From positions 4,774,001-4,838,000 of the forward strand of contig NZ_CP063373.1 in assembly GCF_015160855.1 (NCBI RefSeq): a stretch of DNA of 64,000 bases, read 5' to 3'. Under the pieces are notes generated by a model. The model searched no databases, had not been told where the DNA came from, and saw only the letters and a list, made by a program, of their open reading frames with translations. The number at the start of each line of letters is the position of its first letter. The first letter of the stretch is position 1. This DNA comes from Streptomyces ferrugineus (lineage in GTDB: Bacteria; Actinomycetota; Actinomycetes; Streptomycetales; Streptomycetaceae). The position numbers and the translations under genes were made by a program. Shown piece after piece: positions 43,975 through 53,728 of this stretch.

Positions 43975-44349
43975 TCCCAAGCGCAGCAGGAGGATGAGCT
44001 TCTCGCCCGGTACTCGACGCCCGCCAGCGCCTCGTCTTCCGCGCTGCGTGGAGTACGCGTTGGCGGACTGCAGGCCTCCTGGACCCCCGCCTCCGGCCCT
44101 CCCGGACCCACTCCTCCGGGATGGACAGCTTCTCGGCGAGCTCCTGGACCGTGGGGGAGTGGCGGCCGTGCTGCTGGGCCAGCGTCGAGAACTCCACACC
44201 CCGGTCCGGGTCGAACCGGTCGACCGACTTGATCAGGTCGATGGTGGCGATCTGGGTCAGGTCGTCCAGCGGCTCACCGCGGTTGCGGAAACGGCGCGCG
44301 AGGTGCTCGACGAGCGGCAGATCCATCCAGACCAGCTGGCTGCGCAGCT
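43975..44349 (-). pseudogene. SigB/SigF-type sigma factor relic
   Basis: Minus-strand pieces read MDLPLVEHLARRFRNRGEPL and DDLTQIATIDLIKSVDRFDP with DRGVEFST, which is region 2.1-2.2 of a Streptomyces SigF/G-group factor. The text then jumps to HGRHSPTVQELAEKLSIPEE (region 3), so region 2.3-3.0 has been deleted. Later fragments (ESANAYST, GEKLILLLRLGQAG) are in other frames. Promoter-recognition region 4 is not present. Clearly inactive. Confidence 0.75.
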
Positions 44350-44597
44350 GCGGTCCCGGTGCCGCGGGCCGGGCAGGCCTACGAACGCCCCGGACGGTCC
44401 GCACGCGCCCGCCCGACCCAGACCCAGGTCACACGCGGTGCCGTCAGCGTCGGACCGTGGCCGGCCTGCCGCATCGAGAGCGGACCACGGTGAGGAGGGC
44501 GTGTACCGACCTGGTCGCCTGCGGACGTGCAGACGCCGCTGGTCGTCGTCTTGGGCTCGGTGTGCAGGTCATGGACCTCGACGGCGTTTCCTGCGGG

Positions 44598-45629
44598 TCA
44601 GGCGGCGCTCTTCTTACGGCGCCCGGTGCGGGCGAGGGCGTCGGCCAGCTCCCGTCGGTTCATCTTGGAGCGGCCCGCGATGTTCTGCTCGGTGGCGCGC
44701 TCGTACAGCTCTGTCTTGCTCAGCTGTCGTAGCTCCTCCCTGCCGCCACGGCCCCGCGTCGCCTTCTTCTCGCCAGCCTGCTTCGCCGATAGCCTGCGCC
44801 CTGTCTTGCCCGTCGGCTTCTTCCGCTGTGCGGCCCGCTTCGACCTGGAGCTGCCGGCCTGGTGGAGGCTTGTCTCCAGGACCGACATCAGGTCGATGAC
44901 GTTGGTCGCCTGCGGAGCCTCCTCGGTGCGGGCGACCTCCTCGCCCTGGGCCTTCGCTTTCACCAGTTCCTTCACCTTCTCCTGGTAGGTGTCGCGATAG
45001 CGGGACGGGTCCCAGGGCGCGCTGAGCGCGTCGATCAGATGGATGGCCATGTCCCGCTCCTTGCTCTTGCCGACGCGGCGCGTGGGCAGCTCGGACAGTT
45101 CCTTGCCGGGATCGCGGACCTCGTCAGCCCAGTGCAGGGTCTGGAGCACGAGAACCTTGCCCTCCGCGCGCAACGCGGTCAGGTACTGCTTGCCGCGCAT
45201 CACGAACGTGGCGATCCCCACCTTGTCCGCCTCCGCCAGCGCTGCGCGCAGCAGCTCGTAGACCTTGGTGTACTCCTTGCCGCGCGGGCCGACGTAGTAG
45301 GTGCGGTCGAAGTAGACCGGCTCGATGTCGGCCAGGTCGACGAAGTCGCTGATGTCGAGAGTCTTGGATCGGCCCGGAGCGATCTCGTCCAGTTCGTCGG
45401 GCTCCACGACGATGTACTCGCCGTCGGCGGCCTGGTAGCCCTTGACGATGTCCTCGCTCGCCACTTCCCTGCCCGTGCGCTCGTTGACCCGCCGGTTACG
45501 GATCCGGTCGGCGGTGCCGCGCTGCAGCTGGTGGAAGTGGACCGTGTGATCCTCGACCGCGGTGAACAGGCCGACCGGCACCGTGACCATGCCAAAGGTG
45601 ATCACGCCGGTCCAGATCGCGCGTGCCAT
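44598..45629 (-). CDS. ku: Ku DNA end-binding protein (bacterial NHEJ)
   Basis: A 343-residue Ku homologue that forms a ring on double-strand ends and recruits LigD. The N-terminus is canonical ([20 protein letters not shown]), with the Ku core over residues 1-255 ([40 protein letters not shown]). The last ~85 residues are Lys/Arg-rich ([20 protein letters not shown]) and end in a SAP-like DNA-binding helix pair ([20 protein letters not shown]). That long basic tail is typical of Streptomyces Ku proteins. No ligD gene is adjacent. Confidence 0.93.
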   Translation of the reverse strand: MARAIWTGVITFGMVTVPVGLFTAVEDHTVHFHQLQRGTADRIRNRRVNERTGREVASEDIVKGYQAADGEYIVVEPDELDEIAPGRSKTLDISDFVDLADIEPVYFDRTYYVGPRGKEYTKVYELLRAALAEADKVGIATFVMRGKQYLTALRAEGKVLVLQTLHWADEVRDPGKELSELPTRRVGKSKERDMAIHLIDALSAPWDPSRYRDTYQEKVKELVKAKAQGEEVARTEEAPQATNVIDLMSVLETSLHQAGSSRSKRAAQRKKPTGKTGRRLSAKQAGEKKATRGRGGREELRQLSKTELYERATEQNIAGRSKMNRRELADALARTGRRKKSAA

Positions 45630-46040
45630 GACCGACCACCCTTCCTGCCCGTCGTCCTCCGGGTACCCGAATCAGGTACTCCTGCCGACCACGCCGGCAC
45701 TGCGGCGGTCAGTGCGCGCGCCGTGCCCTGCTCGTGTTGCGAGCGGCTCGTGCACGGCGCCTGAGCAGGCCACCGACGGTCGGCGGACACCTGGGGTGCC
45801 CATGCTCCAGCACACCCGCGCGCTGCTGCGCACCCCGCAGCGCGGGGACGGGCATGACCTGCCGACTGGTGACCAGTGAAGCGGCGTTCGTATGTGCGCG
45901 GATGCCGCGAATGACGTGCCGGATCGCCTGTGCGAGGGCACGTCCCCCTCGCGCCGGTCGCCGTCCGTGGTGGGAGCGGCGTTCTCGGCTTCCGTCCACA
46001 GCGTTTCGACGACGGCGTCGAGAGCTCGCCGGGGTGAAGG
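45630..46040. other. intergenic with a short hairpin
   Basis: About 410 bases upstream of Ku and downstream of the DeoR gene. No gene was recognised. A hairpin at 45833-45847 is the only structured element. Confidence 0.4.
45833..45847. terminator. hairpin CCCCGC-AGC-GCGGGG
   Basis: Perfect 6-bp GC stem with a 3-base loop, lying about 195 bases beyond the DeoR stop on its strand. It may terminate the deoR transcript before the ku promoter; no T-run. Confidence 0.35.
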
Positions 46041-46802
46041 TCACACGCGGATGACGCGCAGGCCCACCTCGGCGAAGTCCACGGCGGCCTCTGTCTCCAT
46101 CCCGGTGTCGGTGATCATGACGTCGAGGTCGCGGAGTTCGGCGAAACGGCAGAAGGTGTCGTTGCCGATCTTGCTGCTGTCGGCGAGCAGCACCCGCCGC
46201 CGAGCGCGCTGGCACATCGCCCGTTTGACCTCGGCCTCGGCCAGGTCCGGTGTGGTCAGACCGTGTTCGACCGAGACACCGTTGGTCGCCAGGAAGGACA
46301 CGTCGATGAGGAATGTCCCCAGGGTGCGGATGGCGACCACGTCGACTTCCGCGAGGGTACGAGCCCGTACCCGGCCGCCCAGGGTGAGGACCGTGAGTTC
46401 GGCGTGCTGCGCGAGCAGCTGGGCGATCGGCAGGCTGTTGGTGATCACCGTCAGTTCACGGCCGGCGGGCAGCAACTCGGCCAGGCGGAAGGTGGTCGAC
46501 CCGGCGTCCAGCAGGATCACTCCCTCGTCGGGCACCTCGTCCAGCGCCGCCGCGGCGATCCTCTTCTTCTCCTCCTCCATCACCTCACCACGCGTGGGCA
46601 GATCCGGCTCGAAGCCGAGCCGCCGCAGGGGGATCGCTCCACCGTGCACTCGCCGCAGCAGACCCTGGCGCTCCAGCAGGGCCAGGTCCTGCCAGATCGT
46701 CTCCGGGCTCTCGGAGAGGGCATCGGCCAGCCGTTCCACGCTCGCCTGTCCCTCCTCGCGGGCGAGAGCCACGATCCGCCGCTGACGTTCCTTGGCCTGC
46801 AT
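46041..46802 (-). CDS. DeoR-family transcriptional regulator
   Basis: A 253-residue regulator with the DeoR HTH at the N-terminus (QRRIVALAREEGQASVERLA and LLERQGLLRRVHGGAIPL) and a sugar-phosphate-sensing DeoRC domain (VILLDAGSTTFRLAELL, LTVITNSLPIAQLL, VLLADSSKIG). Regulators of this type commonly control fructose and other sugar PTS operons. The fru genes lie three kilobases upstream on the same strand, separated by a large phosphatase gene, so a FruR-like role is plausible but not proved by position. ATG at MQAKERQ was preferred. Confidence 0.85.
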   Translation of the reverse strand: MQAKERQRRIVALAREEGQASVERLADALSESPETIWQDLALLERQGLLRRVHGGAIPLRRLGFEPDLPTRGEVMEEEKKRIAAAALDEVPDEGVILLDAGSTTFRLAELLPAGRELTVITNSLPIAQLLAQHAELTVLTLGGRVRARTLAEVDVVAIRTLGTFLIDVSFLATNGVSVEHGLTTPDLAEAEVKRAMCQRARRRVLLADSSKIGNDTFCRFAELRDLDVMITDTGMETEAAVDFAEVGLRVIRV

Positions 46803-46856
46803 GATGTGCTTCACCTCTTGCTGCGGCGGCCTCTCGGACACGGCCTGGCGAAGGGA

Positions 46857-49715
46857 TCACCAGGCCGATGCGTCCAGCGACGCCGGTGTGGGAGACAGGG
46901 ACTGCTCGGCCCAGATGACCTTGCCCCGCGGGGTGTAGCGGGTTCCCCAGCGCAGGGCGAGCTGAGCGACGAGGAACAGGCCGCGCCCGCCCTCGTCGGT
47001 GGCCGTGGCCTGGCGGAGGTGGGGGGAGGTGCTGCTGCCGTCGGAGACTTCGCAGATGAGCACCCGGTCGCGCAGCAGACGTACCTGAACGGGCCCCGCG
47101 GCGTGCCGGATGGCGTTCGTGGCCAGTTCGCTGAGCAGGAGCTCCGTGGTGAAGGCGCAGTCCTCCAGGCCCCATTCGGTCAACTGCCGGGCGGCGGCCT
47201 CACGGACGCCGGAAATCGCCGCCGGGTCGGCGGGTACGTCCCAGCACGCGGTGTGTTCGGGGCCGAGGGCGCGGGTGCGGGCGACGAGCAGGGTCACGTC
47301 ATCACAGGACTGAGGGCCGGGCAGGACTCGCAGCACCGCCTCACAGGTCTGCTCGGGATCCCGGTCGGCCTGTGACAGGGCGGTCCGCAGCCGTTCGAGG
47401 GCCACGTCGATGTCCCAGCCGCGGTCTTCGATGAGTCCGTCGGTGTACAGGACCAGCCGGCTGCCCTCCGGCAGACGCAGTTCGGTGGTCTCGAAGGGAA
47501 GGCCGCCCAGGCCGAGGGGAGGACCGGCCGGCAGGTCCGGGAAGTGGACGGCGCCCTCGGGGTCGACCACCGCGGGCGGGGGGTGGCCGGCCCGGGCCAT
47601 CGTGCAGCGCTGGGAGACCGGGTCGTACACGGCGTACAGACAGGTGGCACCGATGACGTCGTCGCCGCCGGAGCGGGACGTCCCCTCCTGGCCCAGGGCG
47701 ATGACCAGGTCGTCGACGCGGCGGAGGAGTTCGTCGGGGGCCAGATCCAGGGTGGCGAAGTTGTGCACCGCGGTGCGCAGCCGGCCCATGGTGACGGCGG
47801 CGTGCAGGCCGTGTCCGACGACGTCGCCGACGACCAGGGCGACGCGCGCCCCGGACAGCGGAATGATGTCGAACCAGTCGCCGCCCACCCCGCCCATGGC
47901 GATCTGGGCGGGCAGGTAGCGATGGGCGGCCTCCACGGCGGTCTGTTCCGGGAGAACGCCCGGCAGCAGGCTGCGCTGCAGGGTGAGGGCGACCGTCTGC
48001 TCGCGAGTGAAACGGCGGGCGTTGTCGACACAGACGGCGACACGGGCGATGAGTTCCTCCGCCAGGTGCAGGTCGTCCTCCTCGAAGGGCCTGGACCCCC
48101 GGCGGCGGTAGAAGGTGGCGAGCCCCAGCGACGCCCCGCGGCTGCGCAGCGGAACGGCGATGAGGGAGTGGATGCCGTAATCCACGATCTCCCGGATGCG
48201 GCCGGGGTCCTGGGCCAGCCACTCGGGGACCGCGTGCACATCCGGTTCGAGGACCGCCTTTCCCTCGGCGAAGCACCGGGCCTGCGGCGCGGACGAGGCG
48301 AAGCTGACCCGCTTGCCGACCGGGAAGAACGGTGGTTCGGCCTGGTGGGCGCCGAGCGCCGCACGCTGCAGGGGCGCACTCGGTACGAGCGCCTCGTCGC
48401 CGCGCAGCACCGGCTCCAGCAGATCGACCGTGACGATGTCGGCGAACCGCGGAACGATCACCTCGGCCAGTTCCTCCGCGGTGCGCGCCACGTCCAGCGT
48501 GGTGCCGATGCGGATACTCGCGTCGTACAGCAGTTCCAGGCGCTCCCGCGCGGCCATCGCAAGCCGCCCCAGCTCCGGATGGCCGACGGCCAGCAGCCAC
48601 TCGGCGGGCCCCGCCTCCCCTGGCGCCGTGGCCGCCGACGGCATTTCCCCCGGTACGCCCGGCACGGCTTGACCTGGTGGCTCGTCCGGCGGGGCCGCGC
48701 CTGAACGCTCCGGAGTGGGAGCCGGAATCACCGCCGCCGGTGTGCTGTCCGACGGTGTGGTGCCGCTCCCGCTCGGCACCGGCACCACGCGATGCCCCGA
48801 TGCGTCCCCGACGAAGCTCAGCTTGACCGCCACGCCCTCCTCGCCCGAAGCCCCCGCCACGGGACGGCTCACGAGCGTGGCCATACGGCCTTCGGACAGC
48901 GGCACCTGCACCGCGGTGCGGCCGGCTCCGGAGATCAGCTCGGTGGCCTTCTCCCGCAGGACGTTCCGGTCACTGTCGGTGAGTGAGGAAAGGGAGGTGT
49001 CGTGCGAGCCGGGCAGGCTCCGCGCCATGTCCGCCATCGCCGCCTGCACGCGGCGCTCGATCTGCAGGGCCTCCTGGAGCAGGGCGTGCTCTCGCTCCGT
49101 GCGCTCCTCCAGCAGCCGCAGCGCGACAGCCTCGGCCGCCTTGCGGACCCAGGCCGCAATGGCGGTGTCCGCGTCGGCGCACAGTGAAGTGAGACCGACC
49201 ACGCCCTCGAGGCTTCCGCTGAGGGGATCGCGGACGGCGGCGCCCACCGAGACGAAGGGCTGCAGGCCGACGGCGAAGTGCTCGGCGCCGAAGACGCGGA
49301 AGTCCTGGCGCTCCTCCAGGGCCGTGGCGATGCCGTGGGTGCCGACGTACTCCTCCGTGTAGGTGAACCCAGGCGCCAGTCGAACCGCCTCAAGATACCT
49401 GTACAGCGCCTTCTCGCCGGCCCGGCAGCGCAGGATCACGCCGTGCCGGTCGGCGAGGAGGACGCCCACGCGCGCGCCCGCCAGCTCGGATTCCAGCCCC
49501 TCGAGTACGGGCGCCGCCGCCCGGGCGAGCCGGCCCTCCAGGCCGGGGTCCGCCTGGTAGGGGGGTTCGATCCGCTCCGGCGACAGCCCCATCGCGGCAC
49601 AGCGCCGCCATGAGTTCAGGATCGGGGCCCGCAGGCTGGCCACGGCCGACTCGCCCCGCAGAAACCGCTCCCGGTCGCGGGCCAGGGCATCGTCGGTGCC
49701 CCAGAAGTCCGTCAC
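46857..49715 (-). CDS. multidomain GAF / SpoIIE phosphatase / histidine-kinase-like ATPase
   Basis: A 952-residue signalling protein. Residues ~1-200 resemble the N-terminal sensor of AcoR-type activators (LNSWRRCAAMGLSPERIEPP, GFTYTEEYVGTHGIATALEE, FVSVGAAVRDPLSGSLEGVV) but without an AAA+ domain. A coiled linker and a Pro-rich stretch follow. A GAF domain spans ~395-560, and a PP2C/SpoIIE phosphatase ~580-780 (GGVGGDWFDIIPLSGARVAL, VVGDVVGHG, VLYTDGLIE). An anti-sigma-type HATPase lies at ~820-940 (LLLSELATNAIRHA, GRGLFLVAQLALRWG). Such proteins regulate sigma factors through anti-anti-sigma dephosphorylation. Both the target and the GAF ligands are unknown. Confidence 0.88.
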   Translation of the reverse strand: MTDFWGTDDALARDRERFLRGESAVASLRAPILNSWRRCAAMGLSPERIEPPYQADPGLEGRLARAAAPVLEGLESELAGARVGVLLADRHGVILRCRAGEKALYRYLEAVRLAPGFTYTEEYVGTHGIATALEERQDFRVFGAEHFAVGLQPFVSVGAAVRDPLSGSLEGVVGLTSLCADADTAIAAWVRKAAEAVALRLLEERTEREHALLQEALQIERRVQAAMADMARSLPGSHDTSLSSLTDSDRNVLREKATELISGAGRTAVQVPLSEGRMATLVSRPVAGASGEEGVAVKLSFVGDASGHRVVPVPSGSGTTPSDSTPAAVIPAPTPERSGAAPPDEPPGQAVPGVPGEMPSAATAPGEAGPAEWLLAVGHPELGRLAMAARERLELLYDASIRIGTTLDVARTAEELAEVIVPRFADIVTVDLLEPVLRGDEALVPSAPLQRAALGAHQAEPPFFPVGKRVSFASSAPQARCFAEGKAVLEPDVHAVPEWLAQDPGRIREIVDYGIHSLIAVPLRSRGASLGLATFYRRRGSRPFEEDDLHLAEELIARVAVCVDNARRFTREQTVALTLQRSLLPGVLPEQTAVEAAHRYLPAQIAMGGVGGDWFDIIPLSGARVALVVGDVVGHGLHAAVTMGRLRTAVHNFATLDLAPDELLRRVDDLVIALGQEGTSRSGGDDVIGATCLYAVYDPVSQRCTMARAGHPPPAVVDPEGAVHFPDLPAGPPLGLGGLPFETTELRLPEGSRLVLYTDGLIEDRGWDIDVALERLRTALSQADRDPEQTCEAVLRVLPGPQSCDDVTLLVARTRALGPEHTACWDVPADPAAISGVREAAARQLTEWGLEDCAFTTELLLSELATNAIRHAAGPVQVRLLRDRVLICEVSDGSSTSPHLRQATATDEGGRGLFLVAQLALRWGTRYTPRGKVIWAEQSLSPTPASLDASAW

Positions 49716-49936
49716 GGAGACCTCCTCTTCCCGGAGGCAGAATCCCGAACGGCTCGAGGCGATCGGGGCCGGAGCGTGGCCGCTGCCGGGAACTCGGGTC
49801 TGCCCGGCAGCGGACCCGGGCGCTCACTTCTGCGGGACGCGTCCGTTTTTTCACGATACTCCGCCCGTACCCCCGGGGGACCCGCGTAGCCGCTCGTACC
49901 GCGAGGTCACACGGGCGGGCCTGCGGTTCGGCGGGT

Positions 49937-51496
49937 TCACCGGCCCGTGGCCCCGGGCAGCGCCGGTGGCCCTTCGGGCACGGGGCGTCCGAAGTGCTTG
50001 GCGAAGAGCACACAGGCCGCACCCACCAGTACGCCCGCCGCGATGGCGGCCAGATACAGGACGGGACTGCCGATCAGACCGATGACCCACAGGCCGCCGT
50101 GCGGGGCTCGCGAGGTGGCGTCCACGGCCATCGACAGGGCGCCGGTGACCGCGCTCCCGGCCATGATCGACGGGATGACCCGCAGCGGGTCGGCCGCCGC
50201 GAACGGGATGGCACCTTCCGTGATGAACGAGGCCCCCAGCAGCCAGGCGGCCTCCCCGGCCTTGCGCTCGCTGTCGGTGAAGAGCGCCCGCCGCACAACC
50301 GTGGCCAGGGCAAGGGCGAGCGGAGGCACCATGCCGGCGGCCATGACGGCGGCCATCACCTTCAGATCGCCGCTGGCCAGGCCGGCGACGGCGAAGGTGT
50401 ACGCGACCTTGTTGACCGGGCCGCCCATGTCGAAGGCCATCATCAGGCCGAGCAGAGCGCCCAGCAGGACCGCGTTGGCCCCGCTCAGGCCGTCCAGCCA
50501 GTCGGTGAGGGCACGCTGCGCGGCGGCGATCGGCTCCCCGATGACGATGATCATCAACAGGCCCATCACCAGTGTGGACACGAGCGGAATCCCGACCACG
50601 GTCATGACCCCCGCGGCCGCCCGCGGCAGGCGGATTCTCCGCAGGGCCGTCACCACGGCACCGGCGAGCAGACCGCCGGCCAATCCGCCGAGGAAGCCCG
50701 CGCCGGTCGCGACCGCCAGCAGGCCGGAGACGACTCCGGGTACCAGGCCCGGCCGGTCGGCGATGGCGTAGGCGATGAAGCCCGCGAGGATCGGCACCAG
50801 CATCGAGAACGCCGTTGTGCCGATCTTGAACAGCACCCCGGCGTAGCCGGCGCGCTCGACCAGCTCGGACAGGTCGGTGACCTCAGGGTAGGTCTGCCCC
50901 TGCCAGGTGCCGCCGTCGACCTTCACGGCGACCTCGGCGCCGCCGGTCATGAAGGCGAGCGCGATCAGGATGCCGCCCGCCGCGACGAACGGGATCATGT
51001 AGCTGACTCCGCTCATCAGCCACTGGCGCACCCGGGTCGCCGGATGGACCCTGGCGCCCTCAGGTGGTGGTACGGCGGGCTCGGTGATGTCGGCCTCGGC
51101 TGCACGGGCCCCGGCCGCCCCCTCGCCTGCGGTGACGTGCTCGGCGGCATCGCCCGGACCGGTGCCCTCCGTCGTCGCCGCCCCGGCCGTCGCCCCCGCG
51201 GCCTCCTCGGCTCGCGAGATCAACTCGCCCGGATGGTTGATGGCCCGCTGCACGGGGGCGACCACCAGGGGTTTGCCCGCGAACCGCTCCCGGTCCTGGA
51301 TCTCGGTGTCGGCCGCGAGGATCACCGCGTCGGCTGCCGCCACCTGCGCGGCCGTCAGCCTGACCGCACCGGCCGCGCCCTGCGTCTCCACCACGATGTC
51401 GTGCCCGGCGTCGGCGGCGGCCCGCTCCAGGGCCTCGGCGGCCATGTAGGTGTGGGCGATGCCGGTCGGGCACGCGGTGACAGCGACGATCCTCAC
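49937..51496 (-). CDS. fruA: PTS fructose transporter subunit EIIBC
   Basis: A 519-residue permease. The EIIB domain holds the phosphorylated Cys9 in VTACPTGIAHTYM. An Ala/Gly/Glu-rich linker (~105-150) precedes the EIIC domain (SGVSYMIPFVAAGGILIALA, AFDMGGPVNKVAYTF, GASFITEGAIPFAAADPLRV), which imports fructose and phosphorylates it to fructose 1-phosphate. The start overlaps the EIIA stop by four bases. No EIIA domain is fused, because a separate EIIA gene precedes it. HPr and enzyme I are not in the window. Confidence 0.93.
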   Translation of the reverse strand: MRIVAVTACPTGIAHTYMAAEALERAAADAGHDIVVETQGAAGAVRLTAAQVAAADAVILAADTEIQDRERFAGKPLVVAPVQRAINHPGELISRAEEAAGATAGAATTEGTGPGDAAEHVTAGEGAAGARAAEADITEPAVPPPEGARVHPATRVRQWLMSGVSYMIPFVAAGGILIALAFMTGGAEVAVKVDGGTWQGQTYPEVTDLSELVERAGYAGVLFKIGTTAFSMLVPILAGFIAYAIADRPGLVPGVVSGLLAVATGAGFLGGLAGGLLAGAVVTALRRIRLPRAAAGVMTVVGIPLVSTLVMGLLMIIVIGEPIAAAQRALTDWLDGLSGANAVLLGALLGLMMAFDMGGPVNKVAYTFAVAGLASGDLKVMAAVMAAGMVPPLALALATVVRRALFTDSERKAGEAAWLLGASFITEGAIPFAAADPLRVIPSIMAGSAVTGALSMAVDATSRAPHGGLWVIGLIGSPVLYLAAIAAGVLVGAACVLFAKHFGRPVPEGPPALPGATGR

Positions 51497-51945
51497 CTTC
51501 CGCCCACCTCCTCGTTGATGAGATCGACGACCGCCTGCGCGTCCACCGCCTGACGCAGGGCCTGCCGGAAGGAGACGTGCACCAGACGGCGGGCGAGCGA
51601 CGCCAGGATGTCGAGGTGCTCGGCGTGGCCGCCGGCCGGCGCCGCGATCAGGAAGGCCAGGTCCGCCGGGCCGTCCGCGGCGCCGAAGTCGACGCCGTCG
51701 GCGCTGCGCCCGAAGGCGAGCGTGGGCAGCGTGACATGGACGGAGCGGGCGTGCGGGATTCCGATGCCGCCCTCGATACCGGTGGGCATCTGTTCCTCCC
51801 GGCCCCGCACGTCGGCGAGAAATCCGTCGAGGTCCGTGACGCGGCCGGCGGCGACGAGCCGGGCGGCGAGGGAACGCACCGCCTCATGACGGTCCGCGGC
51901 CCGCAGGTCCAGATCCACGAAATCCACGGTGATGAGGTCGGGCAT
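51493..51945 (-). CDS. PTS fructose-type EIIA protein
   Basis: A 150-residue stand-alone EIIA of the mannitol/fructose family. The phosphoryl-carrying His65 sits in GGIGIPHARS, and VHVTLPTLAFGRSADGVDFG and HLDILASLARRLVHVSFR are family blocks. It takes phosphate from HPr and passes it to Cys9 of the downstream EIIB. It lies between 1-phosphofructokinase (4 bases upstream) and the EIIBC gene (overlapping ATGA). Confidence 0.92.
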   Translation of the reverse strand: MPDLITVDFVDLDLRAADRHEAVRSLAARLVAAGRVTDLDGFLADVRGREEQMPTGIEGGIGIPHARSVHVTLPTLAFGRSADGVDFGAADGPADLAFLIAAPAGGHAEHLDILASLARRLVHVSFRQALRQAVDAQAVVDLINEEVGGR

Positions 51946-51949
51946 CGTG

Positions 51950-52897
51950 TCAGTTCCGTTCGGAGAGCGGGCGGTCGGGATCGATGCGCGGGTGCACGAC
52001 GACGGCCGACCGGTCCAGGTCCCACTGCCTGGGCATGCCGCTGCCGGGCTGCGACACCGCGGCGGCGCCCCAGGCCAGGGCCTCGGCAAGGGCGGCGGGC
52101 CCCTCGGTGGAGGCCGCCAGGTACCCCGCGAGGAGAGCGTCCCCGGCGCCGACGGAACTGCGCGGCTCGGCGACGCGCTGCTCCGCGTGCCACACGGCGG
52201 AGTCGCCGACCAGGAGGGCACCATCGGGACCGAGACTGGCCAGCACCGTCCGGGCGCCGCGCGCCCGCAGCGCGTTCGCCGCGGTCAGGGCCTCGCCGAG
52301 AGTGGTCACCGGCATCCCCGCGGCCTCGGCGAGTTCACCCTGGTTGGGCTTGACCAGATCCGGACCGGCGGGCAGGGCGGCGGCGAACGGGGCGCCGCTG
52401 GAGTCGACGGCGATACGCGCAGCCCCGCTGCCGCGCAGGCGCGACACCAGGTGAGCGTAGAGGTCGACGGGGGCGCCGCGCGGCAGGTTACCGGCGAGAG
52501 CCACCCACCCGACGCCATTGGCCGTGGCACAGGTGGCCGCGGCAAGCGCATCGATCTCGGTGGCGGCAAGCTGCGGGCCGGCCACGTTCAGCTTGGTGAC
52601 GGTGCCGTCGGGCTCCACGACGCTGATGTTGACCCGGACGCTGTCGGTGATCGGGACGGTGACCACCTCGACGCCCTCGGAGGCGAGCAGCTCGGCGAGC
52701 CGTTCACCCTCGGTGCCGCCGCAGGGCAGGACGGCCACCGTCCGGTGACCGTTGGCGGCCAGCGCCCTGGAGATGTTGACGCCCTTGCCCCCCGGATCGA
52801 GACGGCTGCCGGTGGCACGGATGACCGAGCCGGGCCGCAGGTCCGGAACCTCCAGGGTGCAGTCCAGGCTCGGGTTGGGGGTGAGGGTGACGATCAC
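51950..52897 (-). CDS. fruK: 1-phosphofructokinase
   Basis: A 315-residue PfkB-family kinase that converts fructose 1-phosphate to fructose 1,6-bisphosphate. LTPNPSLDCTLEVPDL opens the protein, RLDPGGKGVNISRALAANG is PfkB signature 1, and SSVGAGDALLAGYLAAS is signature 2 with the catalytic Asp. The GTG chosen places the first strand (VIVTLTPNP) normally, but no clear ribosome site precedes it, so the message may be leaderless. First gene of the fru operon. Confidence 0.92.
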   Translation of the reverse strand: MIVTLTPNPSLDCTLEVPDLRPGSVIRATGSRLDPGGKGVNISRALAANGHRTVAVLPCGGTEGERLAELLASEGVEVVTVPITDSVRVNISVVEPDGTVTKLNVAGPQLAATEIDALAAATCATANGVGWVALAGNLPRGAPVDLYAHLVSRLRGSGAARIAVDSSGAPFAAALPAGPDLVKPNQGELAEAAGMPVTTLGEALTAANALRARGARTVLASLGPDGALLVGDSAVWHAEQRVAEPRSSVGAGDALLAGYLAASTEGPAALAEALAWGAAAVSQPGSGMPRQWDLDRSAVVVHPRIDPDRPLSERN

Positions 52898-53202
52898 ACG
52901 CGCACCACACAGAAACCGACGGCAGCGAGGTGCCGGTCTGCCCTCCATCAGGCGGATGCCCGATGGCCCTGTGGCGACGAGCCGCCACGGTCGTGCCGCC
53001 GACACGGGCGAAGGGACACTGCTGGTGACCGGCAGAACAACACTACCTCTGGCTGGTGATGACGCAGCCGGAGAGAACGCAGGGCGAGCCCGATCGGTCC
53101 CGGCCACGCGTCGGTGGCGTGGGAGGGGAGAGTCCGGTGTGCCCTCCCCAGCCCGGCCGTCGGTGGAAGACTGCGAAAGACGCGGTCCTTCGCCGCCGAG
53201 GG

Positions 53203-53665
53203 GGCCGACGTGGAGCGGGCGGTGTTCGCCGCGCTGACCGTGCCGGTCATGGGCTGCCCCGGTGCGGCGGGCATCGCCGCCCCTGCTGCCATCGTGCGCG
53301 GCGCCGGGGAGGTCGCCGACCTGGGCGTCATCATGCGCGCCGGCGAGGCATCCCAGACCCTGCGCAGCCTCACCCACGTCCTGCTGACAAGACCGGCACC
53401 TTCACCGAGGGACGAGCGGCCCTGGCTGCCGCCGCACCGGCCCCCGGCAGGGATCCGGCCCGGACGAGCGGCTGACGGTCGCTGCCGCAGCCGAAGCCCG
53501 CTCCGAACGCCCCCTCGCCCGCACGATCACCGACGGTGCCACCCGGCGCGGCCTGCCCGTGCCGGAGGCCGAGGGCTTCCGCTCGACCGTCGGCTCTGGC
53601 GCCGCTGCAACCGTCGCCCACCACAAAGACGTCGGGCACGATGGCGGTCTCACCATGCGGTCGCC
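53203..53665 (+). pseudogene. heavy-metal P-type ATPase relic
   Basis: The first frame reads VMGCPGAAGIAAPAAIVRGA and GEVADLGVIMRAGEASQTLR, the CPx membrane helix and following loop of a P1B ATPase. The metal motif has decayed from CPC to CPG. A frameshift then gives DKTGTFTEGRAALAAAAP (phosphorylation Asp region), and a third frame gives AAAAEARSERPLARTI and GLPVPEAEGFRSTVGSG (N-domain). At least two shifts and missing ends make it dead. Confidence 0.75.
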
Positions 53666-53728
53666 CTTTTACTCCGCATTTGCGTATCCCGTTGAATGAG
53701 GCTTCCCGTCAGCCGGAGGAGACGAGTG

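Noticed and set aside
52898..53200. Plus- and minus-strand frames upstream of fruK
   Set aside because: No domain or ribosome site, and the fruK promoter must lie here. The open frames look like GC shadow next to the P-type ATPase relic.
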